A DNA stretch of 64,000 nt from Streptomyces aureus (GTDB taxonomy: Bacteria > Actinomycetota > Actinomycetes > Streptomycetales > Streptomycetaceae): assembly GCF_000725495.1 (NCBI RefSeq), contig NZ_KL647043.1, positions 27,715 through 91,714 on the forward strand, given 5' to 3'. The position numbers were made by a program, and so were the translations under genes. This document shows, in pieces, positions 1-9,038 of this stretch (its first letter is position 1; the number at the start of each line of letters is the position of its first letter). The notes beneath the pieces are model-generated. The model was not told the origin of the DNA and did no database searches. It saw only the letters and a program-made list of their open reading frames with translations.

Positions 1-132
1 CGCGGCGGCCACGAGCGCGCACATCGCCATGCTCGCGTCGCGGAAGGCACCGCTCTTGAGATCGTTCTTCTTCGCCACGAGCTGGGTCTGCATCGTCGAT
101 GCGGACTCCTTGATGCGGTCCCACAGGGCCAT
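1..132 (-). CDS. TerB-like tellurite-resistance family protein (5' end only)
   Basis: The first 44 codons of a gene that continues past the left edge. The protein starts MALWDRIKES and reads on to a segment rich in Met, Ala and Cys. This matches the N-terminus of Streptomyces TerB-like proteins (cytoplasmic, acidic, all-helical, linked to tellurite and stress resistance operons). The start is supported by GGAG a few bases upstream of the ATG. Only the N-terminus is visible, so the metal-binding acidic residues of TerB cannot be checked. The identification rests on recognising the N-terminal sequence. Confidence 0.75.
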   Translation of the reverse strand, partial: MALWDRIKESASTMQTQLVAKKNDLKSGAFRDASMAMCALVAAA

Positions 133-249
133 GAGAACTCCATACGATCGGTCGGAGGCGGCCCGCCTTGTCGGCGACCCGCACCCATCATCATCTACAG
201 CAATGTAGAAACTAGCGTCACGGCGGACAACTCAAGCCGCTTCAGGGGC

Positions 250-660
250 GTTCTCAGCCGGTGTCACCCCCACGGGCCGAGGCCCCCGGCATCGCCGAGG
301 ACGCGGACCGCTTGCCGCTGATGGTTGGGGTGCGGATGGTGTGCCGGTAGCGACGACCGCTCAGATTTCATCCTAAAAGGTCTTCGATCTCGTCGACGAC
401 TTCGGCTGCGGCCAGGCCGCCGGTCACCCCCACCGCACCGGTGGCGACGGCCGTACCAATGCCAGGGCCGCGACGGTGGGCGTCGTGGCCTTCCCGTCCG
501 TACGAGGCGGGGGAGCCGCACGACGCCCTGTGCACGACCAGCTGTGCGATCCAGTAGTCGGGTGACCGCGTCATGATCCTCGGAGAAGAGCACCGCCCCC
601 TAGCCCGCTTCCAGCACAACCTCCATGTCCGGAAAGCACTCCTGCCCGCGGCTGGATACG
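250..660 (-). pseudogene. Possible decayed coding stretch, family unknown
   Basis: Between the TerB-like gene and the membrane protein there is no intact gene (133-1009). On the minus strand, one frame gives a protein-like run (PDMEVVLEAG, then a TAG, then GAVLFSEDHDAVTRLLD). A neighbouring frame then gives a glycine- and alanine-rich run ending EVVDEIEDLLG before a stop. Together they look like one gene carrying a nonsense and a frameshift mutation. I do not recognise the family. The remaining bases, about 660-1009, show nothing I can support. Confidence 0.25.
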
Positions 661-1009
661 ACTTGGATGAAACAGGTGCAGGAGGCGGGGACTGCCTGAC
701 CCAAGGCCAGGACAGGCACACACCGAGGCGAGCAGTCGAAGTTGGTACCGAGCGGCAGACTCCCCCGTCAGACCGCGGTGCTCGTTCGGGCGGGAAGCGA
801 GGGTATCCGGTGCGGATGGGCAGCGGGCGAGAGACGGCAGTGGTCACCGGCAGGCGGCGGCACCCGGCCAGCTATGCCGACTGACCAGCCGCCTGCTTGA
901 AAAATTGAACCTCCCGTCACGCCAGCAAAGTTGAGCGGACAGCAGTCGCGAGCGCTGCGAGGTGGTGCGGAAGCCGGCACGCCCTGCCCGCATACCGCGT
1001 ACGCCGTCC

Positions 1010-3835
1010 CTAGCGCCCCTCACTACTGGCTGGAGGGGCAGGGGCATGTGGCGCCTGTGGAAAGACATCGAGCAAGAAGGGCTGTACGCCAAGGACAATC
1101 GCTGCAGCCATGCCGGTGGCCAGGGCTACGGCAACGGAGGACCACCACGCCGTGATGGATCCAAGATTGTGAATGTCGGACAAGCGAGCCGGGCGCATCC
1201 GGTTCGCTACGAGTACGGAGGCGTCTGCTTGGAGCCCCAGTGTCATGGTGAAGGCGAGCGCCTGGAAGGCGTACAGCAAGGTGTCTGTCCACGAGGACCA
1301 GTGGGAGGGATCACGCGAAGTGACAGCTTGCAGGATGGGCGGGACGAGCATGACGGCGTACGTCCACAGCGCCTTGGCAAGTCCGGTCTCCCCTCGCAGC
1401 AGCGGGAAGAAGTAGCCGTAGAGCAGGCCGAAGCCAACCCAAGTCATCAGGATGAGTAGGACCTCGGTGAGGATGGTGAGGGCGGGGTAGCTGGAATGGG
1501 CTCTGATACTGACGGCTGCCCCGGCCAGGGATAGCAGAGTCCATGGAGCGCCGATCAGCGCGGCCATGCGACTGGTGTTCATGGCCCGCTTCCAGGGGGT
1601 GTCGCCGGTGAGGGCGCCAAACGCGAGTTCGCGGGCGCTGAGGTCGTCGTTTCCTCGACTCAGTCGTGCGTCGAAGGACATCCTCTCAACAGCGTTGAGT
1701 TGGCGTTGGGCGTTCGTGTAGGAACGGGTGCTTTCGGTGATCTTTTCGCGGGCCGACTTGCGGAGCGAGGGCAGGGCTCTTCGGGCCGCACCAGACCGGG
1801 TGCTGTGCATGATGGCTTCTGTGCGCTCTCCCACGGTCTGTGTGAGCACGATTGCGGCACGGCGAATCTGTCCGTATGGGAAGAGGAACCACACTGTGAG
1901 TGCAACGGCTCCGACCGCGATCGGGGAAGGGCGGGCCAGCAAGGCAAAGCTGCCTGTTCCCATGGTGAACGTGAGCAGAATGCCCAGCGCCCGGTGCCCT
2001 CGCAGGGGCACAGCCCGGGTTACGGGGCGCTGCCCCCACGCGTGCAGCGCCCACGTCACGGCCGCGACAACGACCAGGCCCAGGACAGCATCTAGTCGTT
2101 GCGTGAGTTCGAAGAGATCCCACCACCCGGGGGGCACATTCTCTTCCGCCCGGTTCCAGGCAACCGCCAAAGCGGCAGCCATCGGGGCGAGGAGAATCAG
2201 CGCGGTTGCAGAGAGATGGGATCGAGCCACGACCCACCAGGCGATCCACCCAGTGGCCAGTACAGCGATGGTCCCCGCAAGGAGTGGACCTGACCAGCGC
2301 ACCAAAAATGGCAGCAAGCCTCCCTCTGCATGCATGGCCGCTGCCACGGCGAGCAGCGGCGCGAACGCGCTTGCCCACAACAGAGATGACAGCTGAATAC
2401 GCCACCGGGCCGAGTACGCAACAGCGGCCGCCACGGCCGAGATACAGGCCAGGGCCACGGACAGAAGCACGGGAAGCAGATACGCCACGATGCCCGGATC
2501 CCGGTAATCATCTGCCGCGTAATCCGGTTGAAGCCGAACCAGTTCGGGAACTGTCAGCGCCGCGGCAACCAGTGCTGTCGCTGCAGCAAGGACAAGCAGA
2601 ACCGCACGCCAGGGGCTGCGCGGACGAAGAGCAGCGCCGTCGCCGGCAGGAGGCTCCTGTGCCGGTGCATCATCATGGGCGAGTCTCTTCACCATGCGCG
2701 GGAGCATGACCAGCGTGGCAGTCACCACGAGTACCAGGGAGCCCGGAACAGGCGGGTCACCTGCGATTTCCCAGCCCAGCGACTGGTTCGCCGCATCCTG
2801 GAAGCCCTGACCCGCCACGGCAGTTCCGGCACTCTCTACGGACTCACTGATCCAAGGAGCGACCAGGACGGTCACGTGTACCAGCAGCACTGCACCAGTG
2901 ATCCGAACCAGACGGCGGAGCTCGGCACCCACTCCCAGAAGATCGAGCACCCCGGCTCTGGCCGCGAGGAGCAGCGCACACCATCCTGCGGCTGAAAGCA
3001 GCGCCCACCCGACTGCAGTAAGCACATCAGCAGCTCTTTTCGCATCCTGGCTCATGCCCGACAGCCCCTGCGTGAACAGTCCGTCCGAGTCGCTGTGCTT
3101 CGATGCAGACGCCCCGGCACGGGCCATGGTGACCGAAATCCGATCATTCGGCATGAGGGTCTTGGCTGTGAGCATGTGAGGACCCTGTGCCGTGATGAGC
3201 CAGTTGGTGTCTATCGCCCGCAACTGCATCGACGACAGCGTCATCTTCAGGACCATCGGGCCGCCCGCGTACAGTTCCGCGGTGCCCGGCCGCGCACGCA
3301 CCGTGCCGGTTACGGTGATCACGGCCTTGTCGCTTGCCTCGCCCGAGGAGTATTCGGGCAGCTTCCACTCTGGCAGGCGTTTCGAAAACAGTTGCACGCC
3401 CCATATCGCATCGACAAAGGACTGCACGTCGTCCGCCGCATCCCCGCGACGGGTCTTGCCCGCCAGGGTGCTATCCGCCTGCACCGTTGCGCTCAAGCGG
3501 ACACGGACTCTGCCCCTCTTGTCTTCGCTGACCTCGACGCGACGCGCAATGTCCGTGTTGCGCGGGTCTGCATTCCCGGGGGTCAGCTTCCCAAGGGCCG
3601 CCTCCCAAGCGCATCGGTGATCGTGAGGGGAGCCGGAACGATGCAGGAGCAGCCTGGGGAAAGTGTCCGTGGCGGTCTCCGGCGCGTCGCATATGTAGTC
3701 GTGTACAGCTGGGCTGATACGCAAAAAGAAGCTCGTCGCCGCCGAAGCGAGGCATCCCAAGAGTACGAGGATCAGCACCAACAGTGCTTGCTTCAGGCCC
3801 CATCCCAGCCGCTGTCGCAGCAGTGCTTTTCTCAC
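1010..3835 (-). CDS. Large multi-pass membrane protein of unknown function
   Basis: About 941 residues from the GTG at 3835. The frame stays open to a TTG at 3973, but the extra residues look non-coding and the GTG directly precedes a normal N-terminus. Residues about 14-38 form a hydrophobic helix. They are followed by a domain of about 220 residues, probably outside the membrane, that contains Cys, Thr and Val-rich beta-like segments. A long series of transmembrane helices follows. A polar, coiled-coil-like cytoplasmic stretch (KSAREKITESTRSYTNAQRQ) lies near two thirds of the length, and five or six more helices follow it. The size and layout recall a Streptomyces-specific membrane family (DUF6185-type), but I cannot confirm that. 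No catalytic motif is visible. The gene stands alone. Confidence 0.8.
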   Translation of the reverse strand: MRKALLRQRLGWGLKQALLVLILVLLGCLASAATSFFLRISPAVHDYICDAPETATDTFPRLLLHRSGSPHDHRCAWEAALGKLTPGNADPRNTDIARRVEVSEDKRGRVRVRLSATVQADSTLAGKTRRGDAADDVQSFVDAIWGVQLFSKRLPEWKLPEYSSGEASDKAVITVTGTVRARPGTAELYAGGPMVLKMTLSSMQLRAIDTNWLITAQGPHMLTAKTLMPNDRISVTMARAGASASKHSDSDGLFTQGLSGMSQDAKRAADVLTAVGWALLSAAGWCALLLAARAGVLDLLGVGAELRRLVRITGAVLLVHVTVLVAPWISESVESAGTAVAGQGFQDAANQSLGWEIAGDPPVPGSLVLVVTATLVMLPRMVKRLAHDDAPAQEPPAGDGAALRPRSPWRAVLLVLAAATALVAAALTVPELVRLQPDYAADDYRDPGIVAYLLPVLLSVALACISAVAAAVAYSARWRIQLSSLLWASAFAPLLAVAAAMHAEGGLLPFLVRWSGPLLAGTIAVLATGWIAWWVVARSHLSATALILLAPMAAALAVAWNRAEENVPPGWWDLFELTQRLDAVLGLVVVAAVTWALHAWGQRPVTRAVPLRGHRALGILLTFTMGTGSFALLARPSPIAVGAVALTVWFLFPYGQIRRAAIVLTQTVGERTEAIMHSTRSGAARRALPSLRKSAREKITESTRSYTNAQRQLNAVERMSFDARLSRGNDDLSARELAFGALTGDTPWKRAMNTSRMAALIGAPWTLLSLAGAAVSIRAHSSYPALTILTEVLLILMTWVGFGLLYGYFFPLLRGETGLAKALWTYAVMLVPPILQAVTSRDPSHWSSWTDTLLYAFQALAFTMTLGLQADASVLVANRMRPARLSDIHNLGSITAWWSSVAVALATGMAAAIVLGVQPFLLDVFPQAPHAPAPPASSEGR

Positions 3836-4044
3836 CCCGCCACTCTGCCATCGGGCACCCGCCCGGGTCCGTCCAGGTCGACGGCTGATAGCCCTGGAGA
3901 CCTCGGCCGGTTCCTGGACCGCCGCCACCGTGCACGCCGGGGTCGTGTCTCTTGTGGCGGTGTAGCCGATCAATCGGTCGTCGTTGGTGGTGTTGGGTAG
4001 TTCGGGGGCGCTTTCGGGACCTGCAGTGCGTGTCGACCGCAGCG

Positions 4045-4520
4045 TCGGCCGGGAGCACCTTCATGCGCTGGCGAGCTTCCGCCGCGTGCCTGCCAGCGTC
4101 GGCACGCACCGACTCCGCCTCTTCCCGGCTTCTGGCGACCCACTTGGCGGCATCGGACAAGGCCGCACCGAGAATCGACTTGGCCTTGCGGAGCGCGTCG
4201 GCGAGGATGCGCGTGGCATCCTCACGGGCCTCGGCGGAGAATGCGGTGCGGGCTTGCGCGGCCTGTTCCCGGGCTTCGGCCAGGATGCCGACAGCCTCGT
4301 CCGCGGCCTGCATGCGGGTCGTGTCGGCTTCCTCGCGAGCCCGGGCGATCAAACCCTCGGCCTCGATGGCGGCCGTGTCCGTGAGTGATTTCGCTTCCTG
4401 GCGGGCGTCGGTGATGATCCGGCATCTTCGGCAGCGGCAGTCTGCAGTTCGGCGTCGGCCTTCTGCCGCACCGCATCGTGGCGCTGCCGGGCGCGGTCGG
4501 CTTCGCTAGATAAACGCTGC
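4045..4520 (-). pseudogene. Frameshifted fragment of a long coiled-coil (Scy/FilP-like) protein
   Basis: Two minus-strand frames carry the same heptad-like composition (Ala, Glu, Arg, Asp, Gln). The upstream frame reads RLSSEADRARQRHDAVRQKA up to about 4425. After a one-base shift the second frame continues RIITDARQEAKSLTDTAAIE for about 110 residues. The coding character is lost near 4050 (after RQRMKVLPADA), and there is no start codon or ribosome site at the upstream end. The fragment resembles the rod of Streptomyces cytoskeletal coiled-coil proteins, often annotated as cellulose-binding proteins. It is truncated at both ends and frameshifted, so it is a relic. Confidence 0.65.
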
Positions 4521-4598
4521 TGCTTGAAGTGAACGAAGCCAGACGGTCTTCCCGACACACTGCTCTACACTTTCGGCGTCACGAACCGAGGGGGGCAT

Positions 4599-5054
4599 GT
4601 GAGCAGCGAAAACGAGACGCCACGAAGACCGCGGCGGCACCTCATAGTCGGCGGTGTCCTCGTCGCCGTCCTGGCCGCCCAGTCGACGGCACTCGTCGTC
4701 CAACAAGGGCAGATCGACGATCTGAAAGCACAGCGCAGCAAGCCCGGACCAGCAGGGCCCGCAGGCCCATCCGGGCCCGTAGGCCTTCCGGGACCACGCG
4801 GCCTGCCGGGACCGGCAGGCAAAGACGGCAACGACGGGAAAGACGCTGCCGTTTCCGTCCAGGGAAACGCCCCGCAGACGCAGCTCACCGAGACCGAAGC
4901 TCGCGCACATTGCGAGACCATCGCCAGCCAGGCCTACCCCGGCAACAGTGACAGCGGCGACGAAACCCTCGACTCCCTCACCGACTCCTACACCGCCACC
5001 ATGCACGAGAAGACATTCCAGCAGTGCATGGGTGAACAGGGATACCTGCAGTAG
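4599..5054 (+). CDS. Small membrane-anchored collagen-like protein
   Basis: 151 residues from the GTG at 4599. The overlapping ATG at 4597 would read straight into TGA, and a G-rich ribosome site lies just upstream. An N-terminal helix (LIVGGVLVAVLAAQSTALVV, residues about 15-34) anchors the protein. A short coiled segment (QQGQIDDLKAQ) follows, then about ten Gly-X-Y triplets rich in proline (GPAGPAGPSGPVGLPGPRGL, residues about 49-80). The acidic C-terminal domain has two cysteines, at residues about 105 and 143, that could form a disulfide outside the cell. The coiled segment could nucleate trimers, as in other bacterial collagen-like proteins. Its role is unknown. Confidence 0.85.
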   Translation: MSSENETPRRPRRHLIVGGVLVAVLAAQSTALVVQQGQIDDLKAQRSKPGPAGPAGPSGPVGLPGPRGLPGPAGKDGNDGKDAAVSVQGNAPQTQLTETEARAHCETIASQAYPGNSDSGDETLDSLTDSYTATMHEKTFQQCMGEQGYLQ

Positions 5055-5101
5055 ACCGCACGCACGAGCAGCCGCCCTCCACAGCCGCCCACAACGGGCC
5101 T

Positions 5102-5117
5102 ATCTACCTAGGTAGAT
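5102..5117. promoter_or_regulatory. 16-bp palindromic operator over the PadR promoter
   Basis: ATCTACCTAGGTAGAT is a perfect palindrome. It overlaps a -10-like TAGATT (5113-5118), which lies exactly six bases before the ATG at 5125. The message would therefore be leaderless, and the palindrome is well placed for autorepression by the PadR protein encoded next. This is inferred from position and symmetry. Confidence 0.7.
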
Positions 5118-5124
5118 TTCTGCT

Positions 5125-5487
5125 ATGGCAGACCCGAAGATGACGCCCCACACCCAAACCGTGCTGCGCGCCCTGCTCGGCCAGGGAACGGACGGCGACC
5201 GCCGCACCTCCGTGCTCGCCGACGGAATGTACGGATTGGAACTGTCGAGGATGACCGGCCTACCCAACGGCACCCTCTTCCCGCTCCTTGAACGCCTGCG
5301 CCAGGCCGACTGGATCGAGCGCTACTGGGAAGCCGACGAGCCCTCCGACGGTCGTCCCCGCCGCCGCTTCTACCGCCTCACCGACAAGGGTGCCGAGCAT
5401 GCTCCGCACGCCCTCGCAGCGGCCACCGCGTCTGCGACGGCCCCTACGAGTACACGGCGCCCCGGTCTGGCCGGAGGCGGACTGTGA
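5125..5487 (+). CDS. PadR-family transcriptional regulator
   Basis: 120 residues with the PadR winged-helix fold. The segment YGLELSRMTGLPNGTLFPLL forms the recognition helix region, and the wing carries GRPRRRFYRLTDKG. The C-terminus is low-complexity (Ala, Thr, Ser) and shorter than in most PadR proteins. No ribosome site precedes the ATG, which fits the leaderless promoter described at 5102-5117. The stop codon overlaps the start of the next gene, so the regulator, the following protein and a small membrane protein form one translationally coupled operon. PadR proteins usually repress their own operon in response to a small ligand or stress; the ligand here is unknown. Confidence 0.9.
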   Translation: MADPKMTPHTQTVLRALLGQGTDGDRRTSVLADGMYGLELSRMTGLPNGTLFPLLERLRQADWIERYWEADEPSDGRPRRRFYRLTDKGAEHAPHALAAATASATAPTSTRRPGLAGGGL

Positions 5488-5951
5488 TCGTCATTGGCCG
5501 AAGGACCCGGGCGATTGCCCGCCAACTTGCGTCCGAGCAGTGCGGAGACACCCTCCTCATGTATCGGAACACCACTCGCCGCCGCGGCAAGTTCATTGTG
5601 AACTTCACCGAGTACAACAACGGCTACGTCGACCCCATCCCGGTGGAACTTGACGCGGTGAAGGTGAAGAGCCGCCTGAGTCACGAGAAGGCCGACAAGA
5701 AGCAGGGACACTTAAGCTCGGTCGCCTCCGCCGCAAACGTCGAGGTCGGGCCCAGCGGCTGGATAACACTTCGTCTCGCTGCCCGGCTCCTTCCTGAAGA
5801 TGAGCGATCCGACTGGCTGGAGGAGCAACGCGGTTACCTCGCCGACCTGCCCGGTCTACAGCCCCGGTGGGCCTGGATCCGTGCCCAGCTCGTGGCAATG
5901 CCCACGTACGCGTACGCGGTGCGCACCCGCCGAGAGAAGGAGCCGGCATGA
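5484..5951 (+). CDS. PadR-operon protein of unknown function
   Basis: 155 residues. The GTG start overlaps the PadR stop. The C-terminal half (LPEDERSDWLEEQRGYLADL, then a Trp- and Arg-rich helix) looks like the short soluble helical segments encoded beside PadR regulators in Streptomyces. The N-terminal half is basic with beta-like segments (GKFIVNFTEYNNGYVDPIPV) and I do not recognise it. The two halves differ in composition, so the protein may be a fusion. It ends in an ATGA overlap with the next gene. It has no signal peptide or transmembrane helix, so it is probably cytoplasmic. Confidence 0.75.
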   Translation: MIVIGRRTRAIARQLASEQCGDTLLMYRNTTRRRGKFIVNFTEYNNGYVDPIPVELDAVKVKSRLSHEKADKKQGHLSSVASAANVEVGPSGWITLRLAARLLPEDERSDWLEEQRGYLADLPGLQPRWAWIRAQLVAMPTYAYAVRTRREKEPA

Positions 5952-6163
5952 CGACGCCTCCGCCTCCTCCCCCACACAACCCGGATGCCGAGCCGCTGCT
6001 GACCCAGCGCACAGTCCTGGTGCTACTGACAGCCTCGTTCATCGGCACGATCATCGGCGTCCTCGTCTTCTTCAGCAGTGGCAACTCCGCCGGCGCCCTA
6101 CTGGCCGGGCTGACCGGGTTCGGCACCAGCACCCTCGGCCTGCACCAGCTCATCGGCCACTGA
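5948..6163 (+). CDS. Small two-helix membrane protein of the PadR operon
   Basis: 71 residues from an ATG that overlaps the previous stop (ATGA). A proline-rich N-terminal tail (TTPPPPPPHN) precedes two transmembrane helices: VLVLLTASFIGTIIGVLVFF, and a glycine- and alanine-rich second one. The overlap and the shared promoter tie it to the PadR protein and its partner. No enzymatic motif is visible. It may be a membrane sensor or effector of this three-gene operon, but that is only a guess. Confidence 0.8.
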   Translation: MTTPPPPPPHNPDAEPLLTQRTVLVLLTASFIGTIIGVLVFFSSGNSAGALLAGLTGFGTSTLGLHQLIGH

Positions 6164-6296
6164 CGACGTGCCCGGACCCACCTCGCTCGTGCCCCGTCCC
6201 GACGCATCGCGGAATGGGAAGCTCAACATGGCGCCTGTTAAGCCGTTGAAACGGAGCCCAGGTCCCGCGCACCGGTCGGTCGGTGAGTATTGACGT

Positions 6297-6494
6297 TCAA
6301 CAAATCCGCGAGGTTACTGCCGCCGCAATGACGCTGGCGAGGGTGAGAACCGCAGCGAAGGCAGTGGCGGCACGCATGAGGCAAGCGGGGATCGTGGAGC
6401 CGTCAATGTGAGCGAGGATCCCGGCTGCGGTGGCGGCAAGCAGTGCCACCGCCACCACTAGCGCGGTGGTGAGGAGGAGGATAGCGACGGTCAC
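6297..6494 (-). CDS. Small integral membrane protein
   Basis: 65 residues, almost all hydrophobic. The first helix reads MTVAILLLTTALVVAVALLA. The second is ATAFAAVLTLASVIAAAV. A short loop containing HIDGSTIPACLMR separates them. The GTG start at 6494 is chosen because AAGGGAG lies six bases upstream. Similar tiny two-helix proteins are common in Streptomyces, but their role is not known to me. It is convergent with the PadR operon and divergent from the pentapeptide-repeat gene. Confidence 0.7.
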   Translation of the reverse strand: MTVAILLLTTALVVAVALLAATAAGILAHIDGSTIPACLMRAATAFAAVLTLASVIAAAVTSRIC

Positions 6495-6665
6495 GGCAAA
6501 CTCCCTTGCACGGATGGGTGTTGATGTGACCGTTGTCCCGGAATCGGCATACGCCAGGGTCCGTCCGACCCCAAGCCCTTCATCTGGACCAAGACCGCCG
6601 AAGAAATCCTCGACTCCCTCGCCCGCTTCTGCCGACGGATCTCTGGCGCAGGACACTAGGCTCCC

Positions 6666-7832
6666 ATGCCCATGGAGATGGGGGAACCAGACCGCAGGCG
6701 GCGGCCAGGGCACGACGGGCTGGTCAGACGTCGTATAGCCGCAGGTCTGCTGGCCGGGGCGGGGCTGGTCATTCTGGGCACGGTGTTCGTCGTACTGCCG
6801 GGGGTGGTGGTCGACCACGATCTTGCCGGGGCGAGCGTCGCCGCACAGGATCGGCTGAAGGCGGTGAACGATGTCCGTACGACGCTTCTGCAGGTGGTCG
6901 GCGGCCTGGTCGTGCTCTTCGGCGCGTACGCCACCTGGCGGCAACTGCGGGTAAGTCAGGACGGTTTGCGCGCCACCCAGGAGGGCTACGTCACCGACCG
7001 GTTCAGCCGGGCCGTCGACCAGCTCGGCAGCGACAAACTGGATGTGCGCATCGGCGGGTTGCACGCGCTGTGGCGGATCGCCGAGCAGTCCGCCCGCGAC
7101 CGGGAGGCCATCATCTCCATCCAGGCTGCGTATCTACGTACGCACCTGCCCTGGCCACCCGCCGAGCCGGAATCACCGGCGGCAGATCTGCCCATCAACG
7201 ACATCGCACCCCTGGAGACCCGCGCCGCCGATGCCCAGGTGGCGCTGACCGCGCTCGGCGTGCTGTGCCAGCACCGGGAGCAGTCCTGGGTCAATCTCAG
7301 CATCACCGACTTGCGCCGGGCCGACTGCGACGGACTCTGGTTCCCCGAGGTCAACTTCGACCGCGCTTGCCTGGAGGCCGCAGGCCTCTACCACGCCAAC
7401 CTGACCCAGGCGTCCCTGGTCTCGGTCAACCTGCGGCACGCCGACCTCACGACTGCGATTCTGCGCCGGGCTCGCTGCATTCTGGCCGACCTGCGAGGCG
7501 CGAAACTGGTCGAAACCGACTTGCGTGACGCCGACTTCACCGAGACCGACCTGCGCGAGGCGAACCTGCGCAAGGCCGTCGCCCACGGCGCGGTCTTCCA
7601 ACGCGCTGATCTCCGCATGGCCGACCTGCGCGGCACCGACTTGAGCACCGCCAACCTGGTCGAAGCACGCCTGACCGACGCCGTGGCCAGCGAGCACACC
7701 CGCTGGCCCGCCGGCTTCAACCACACGGCCGCCGGAGTCGTCCACACCGATGACCCAGGACCCGAGCCCTCGCCCCTACTCCAGCCGCCCGGGATGACGT
7801 GGCAGGCACCGCCGCTGCGGTCCACTCCCTGA
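6666..7832 (+). CDS. Membrane-anchored pentapeptide-repeat protein
   Basis: 388 residues. Two transmembrane helices (residues about 25-48 and 75-93) open the protein. A helical linker follows (RFSRAVDQLGSDKLDVRIGG), typical of actinomycete pentapeptide-repeat membrane proteins. Roughly twenty A(D/N)LXX repeats then span residues about 215-340 (for example ADLRGTDLSTANLVEA) and should form a right-handed quadrilateral beta helix in the cytoplasm. The proline-rich C-terminus is probably disordered. ATGs at 6666, 6672 and 6678 are all possible starts. The role of these proteins is not established; some soluble relatives mimic DNA to protect gyrase. Confidence 0.9.
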   Translation: MPMEMGEPDRRRRPGHDGLVRRRIAAGLLAGAGLVILGTVFVVLPGVVVDHDLAGASVAAQDRLKAVNDVRTTLLQVVGGLVVLFGAYATWRQLRVSQDGLRATQEGYVTDRFSRAVDQLGSDKLDVRIGGLHALWRIAEQSARDREAIISIQAAYLRTHLPWPPAEPESPAADLPINDIAPLETRAADAQVALTALGVLCQHREQSWVNLSITDLRRADCDGLWFPEVNFDRACLEAAGLYHANLTQASLVSVNLRHADLTTAILRRARCILADLRGAKLVETDLRDADFTETDLREANLRKAVAHGAVFQRADLRMADLRGTDLSTANLVEARLTDAVASEHTRWPAGFNHTAAGVVHTDDPGPEPSPLLQPPGMTWQAPPLRSTP

Positions 7833-7966
7833 CCAAGGCGCGGCGGTCAAGACAGCGGCGACCGCGATCCGCCTGACCGGCATCACTCCTCCTCAGCGGC
7901 GTCCAGATCGCGCAGAGCTCCAGGCCGCCAGGCAGATCCGGGAGCTGACATCGCTCCCAAGGTCGT

Positions 7967-8011
7967 AACCGTATGGGGAGCCCACCTGTCGGACGGGCTC
8001 CCCATACGGTT
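7967..8011. terminator. Strong hairpin, 17-bp perfect stem
   Basis: AACCGTATGGGGAGCCC at 7967-7983 is perfectly complementary to 7995-8011, with an 11-base loop. It sits between converging sequences: 135 bases after the pentapeptide-repeat gene, and directly after the DUF1295 remnant on the other strand. No T-run follows, as is usual in Streptomyces terminators. A bidirectional terminator is the simplest reading. Confidence 0.65.
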
Positions 8012-8019
8012 CCCCCGGT

Positions 8020-8180
8020 GGGCGGGACGGGTATGAAGTCGCTGGTGCGGGCCTCGCACCGGGGCGCCATCCGCCGTCGCAGGCCGATGAAGAACAGCCC
8101 CCGGGCAGAAGTCCCCGAAGTGGTCGGGGCGCCGGGTCCAGGACCACAGTCCCCGGTCCATGATGCTGCCCCGGTTGGCC
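8020..8180 (-). pseudogene. Remnant of a DUF1295 (steroid-reductase-like) membrane protein, C-terminal part
   Basis: One minus-strand frame reads DRGLWSWTRRPDHFGDFC, close to the conserved GLWRWTRHPNYFGD motif of DUF1295 proteins. After a frameshift near 8105, another frame reads GLFFIGL and then RTSDFIPVPP, matching the C-terminal RTSGFIP motif of the family. The residues normally between and before these motifs are missing. The rest of 7833-8358, apart from the hairpin, shows nothing I can support. The N-terminus of the same family appears on the other strand at 10870-10985. Confidence 0.5.
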
Positions 8181-8358
8181 GGGTCCACCTGAGAACGGGC
8201 CGGCGGAGCGTCGCCCGCGGCCTCGAATCCGCTTCGCGTTGTCGCTCGTCCAGCGCGTGGGCCCGCCGCGCGGGCTGGGCGGGGTTGTTCACTGCTTCGA
8301 ACCCAGGCCCGCCCAGGTGCCCTGGCCGTTGTCGAGGGAGCAGGACACCCGGTGCGGT

Positions 8359-9021
8359 TCACGTGCTGCGCTGGTCGTGGGTGTCGCGGCGGAGTTGTTC
8401 GGTGTGCCGGGTGAGGTCATCGACGCGCTCGGCAAGGTCTGCGGCCTCGGGCTGTAGGTGGGGGCGGGTGGCGGCCAAGGGGCCTACGAGGCGGGCCGGG
8501 TCGTTGTCGGCGAGGGCGAGGTTGAGCTCGCCGACCAGGTCTTGGGCGTCGGCGGGCAGGTTGGTGAGGGCGGTGATCTGTCCGGCGAGGCGGCGGAGGT
8601 CGGCGGCGTTGTCGCGGGCCCAGGCGGTGACGGTGCGGTCGGCGGCGCGGGTGTCGCGGGTGGCTTGGACCCGCTCTTCGCCGGTGCTCCCGGGGGTTCC
8701 GGGGCGCAGGCGCAGGTAGCGGCGTTCGGCGGCCTGGCGACTGGCGACTCCGAGGGGGCCGGCGAGGTCCGCCCAGCTCGCGCCTTGCTTGCGGGCGGTT
8801 TCGATCAGTCCGCTTTCCCAGCCGGCGAGTTGCTCGCGGACCTCGCGCAGCATCAGCAGTGCGGCCAGGGCCGGGTGTGGGCCAGCGTCGGGCGTGGGTT
8901 GCGCCACAGCCATCGTCGTGGGGAACTGCTGTGCGTCCTTCACGGACTGGTTGATGGCTTCCAGTGCTGCCGCGGCGGCGGGGAAGGGGACGGGCGCGGT
9001 GGGTGGGATGGCTTGATTCAC
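8359..9021 (-). CDS. Hsp18 transcriptional regulator (RheA-type context)
   Basis: 220 residues, GTG start, divergent from the hsp20 gene. Residues about 75-105 form a helix-turn-helix-like segment (GASWADLAGPLGVASRQAAE) with the sequence RRYLRLRPG after it. The rest is helical and rich in Ala, Asp, Arg and Leu, with a likely C-terminal coiled coil (LAERVDDLTRHTEQLRRDTH). Proteins of this kind next to hsp18 are annotated in Streptomyces as Hsp18 regulators. The intergenic region contains two copies of the operator described for the heat-sensing repressor RheA of Streptomyces albus. Whether this protein is a true RheA orthologue cannot be settled here. Confidence 0.75.
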   Translation of the reverse strand: MNQAIPPTAPVPFPAAAAALEAINQSVKDAQQFPTTMAVAQPTPDAGPHPALAALLMLREVREQLAGWESGLIETARKQGASWADLAGPLGVASRQAAERRYLRLRPGTPGSTGEERVQATRDTRAADRTVTAWARDNAADLRRLAGQITALTNLPADAQDLVGELNLALADNDPARLVGPLAATRPHLQPEAADLAERVDDLTRHTEQLRRDTHDQRST

Positions 9022-9038
9022 GGGGCTCTCTTTCGCTC

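Noticed and set aside
3836..3973. N-terminal extension of the large membrane protein to a TTG at 3973
   Set aside because: The extra 46 residues are Arg/Pro/Thr-rich without coding bias and have no ribosome site. The GTG at 3835 sits directly before a typical cytoplasmic tail and first helix.
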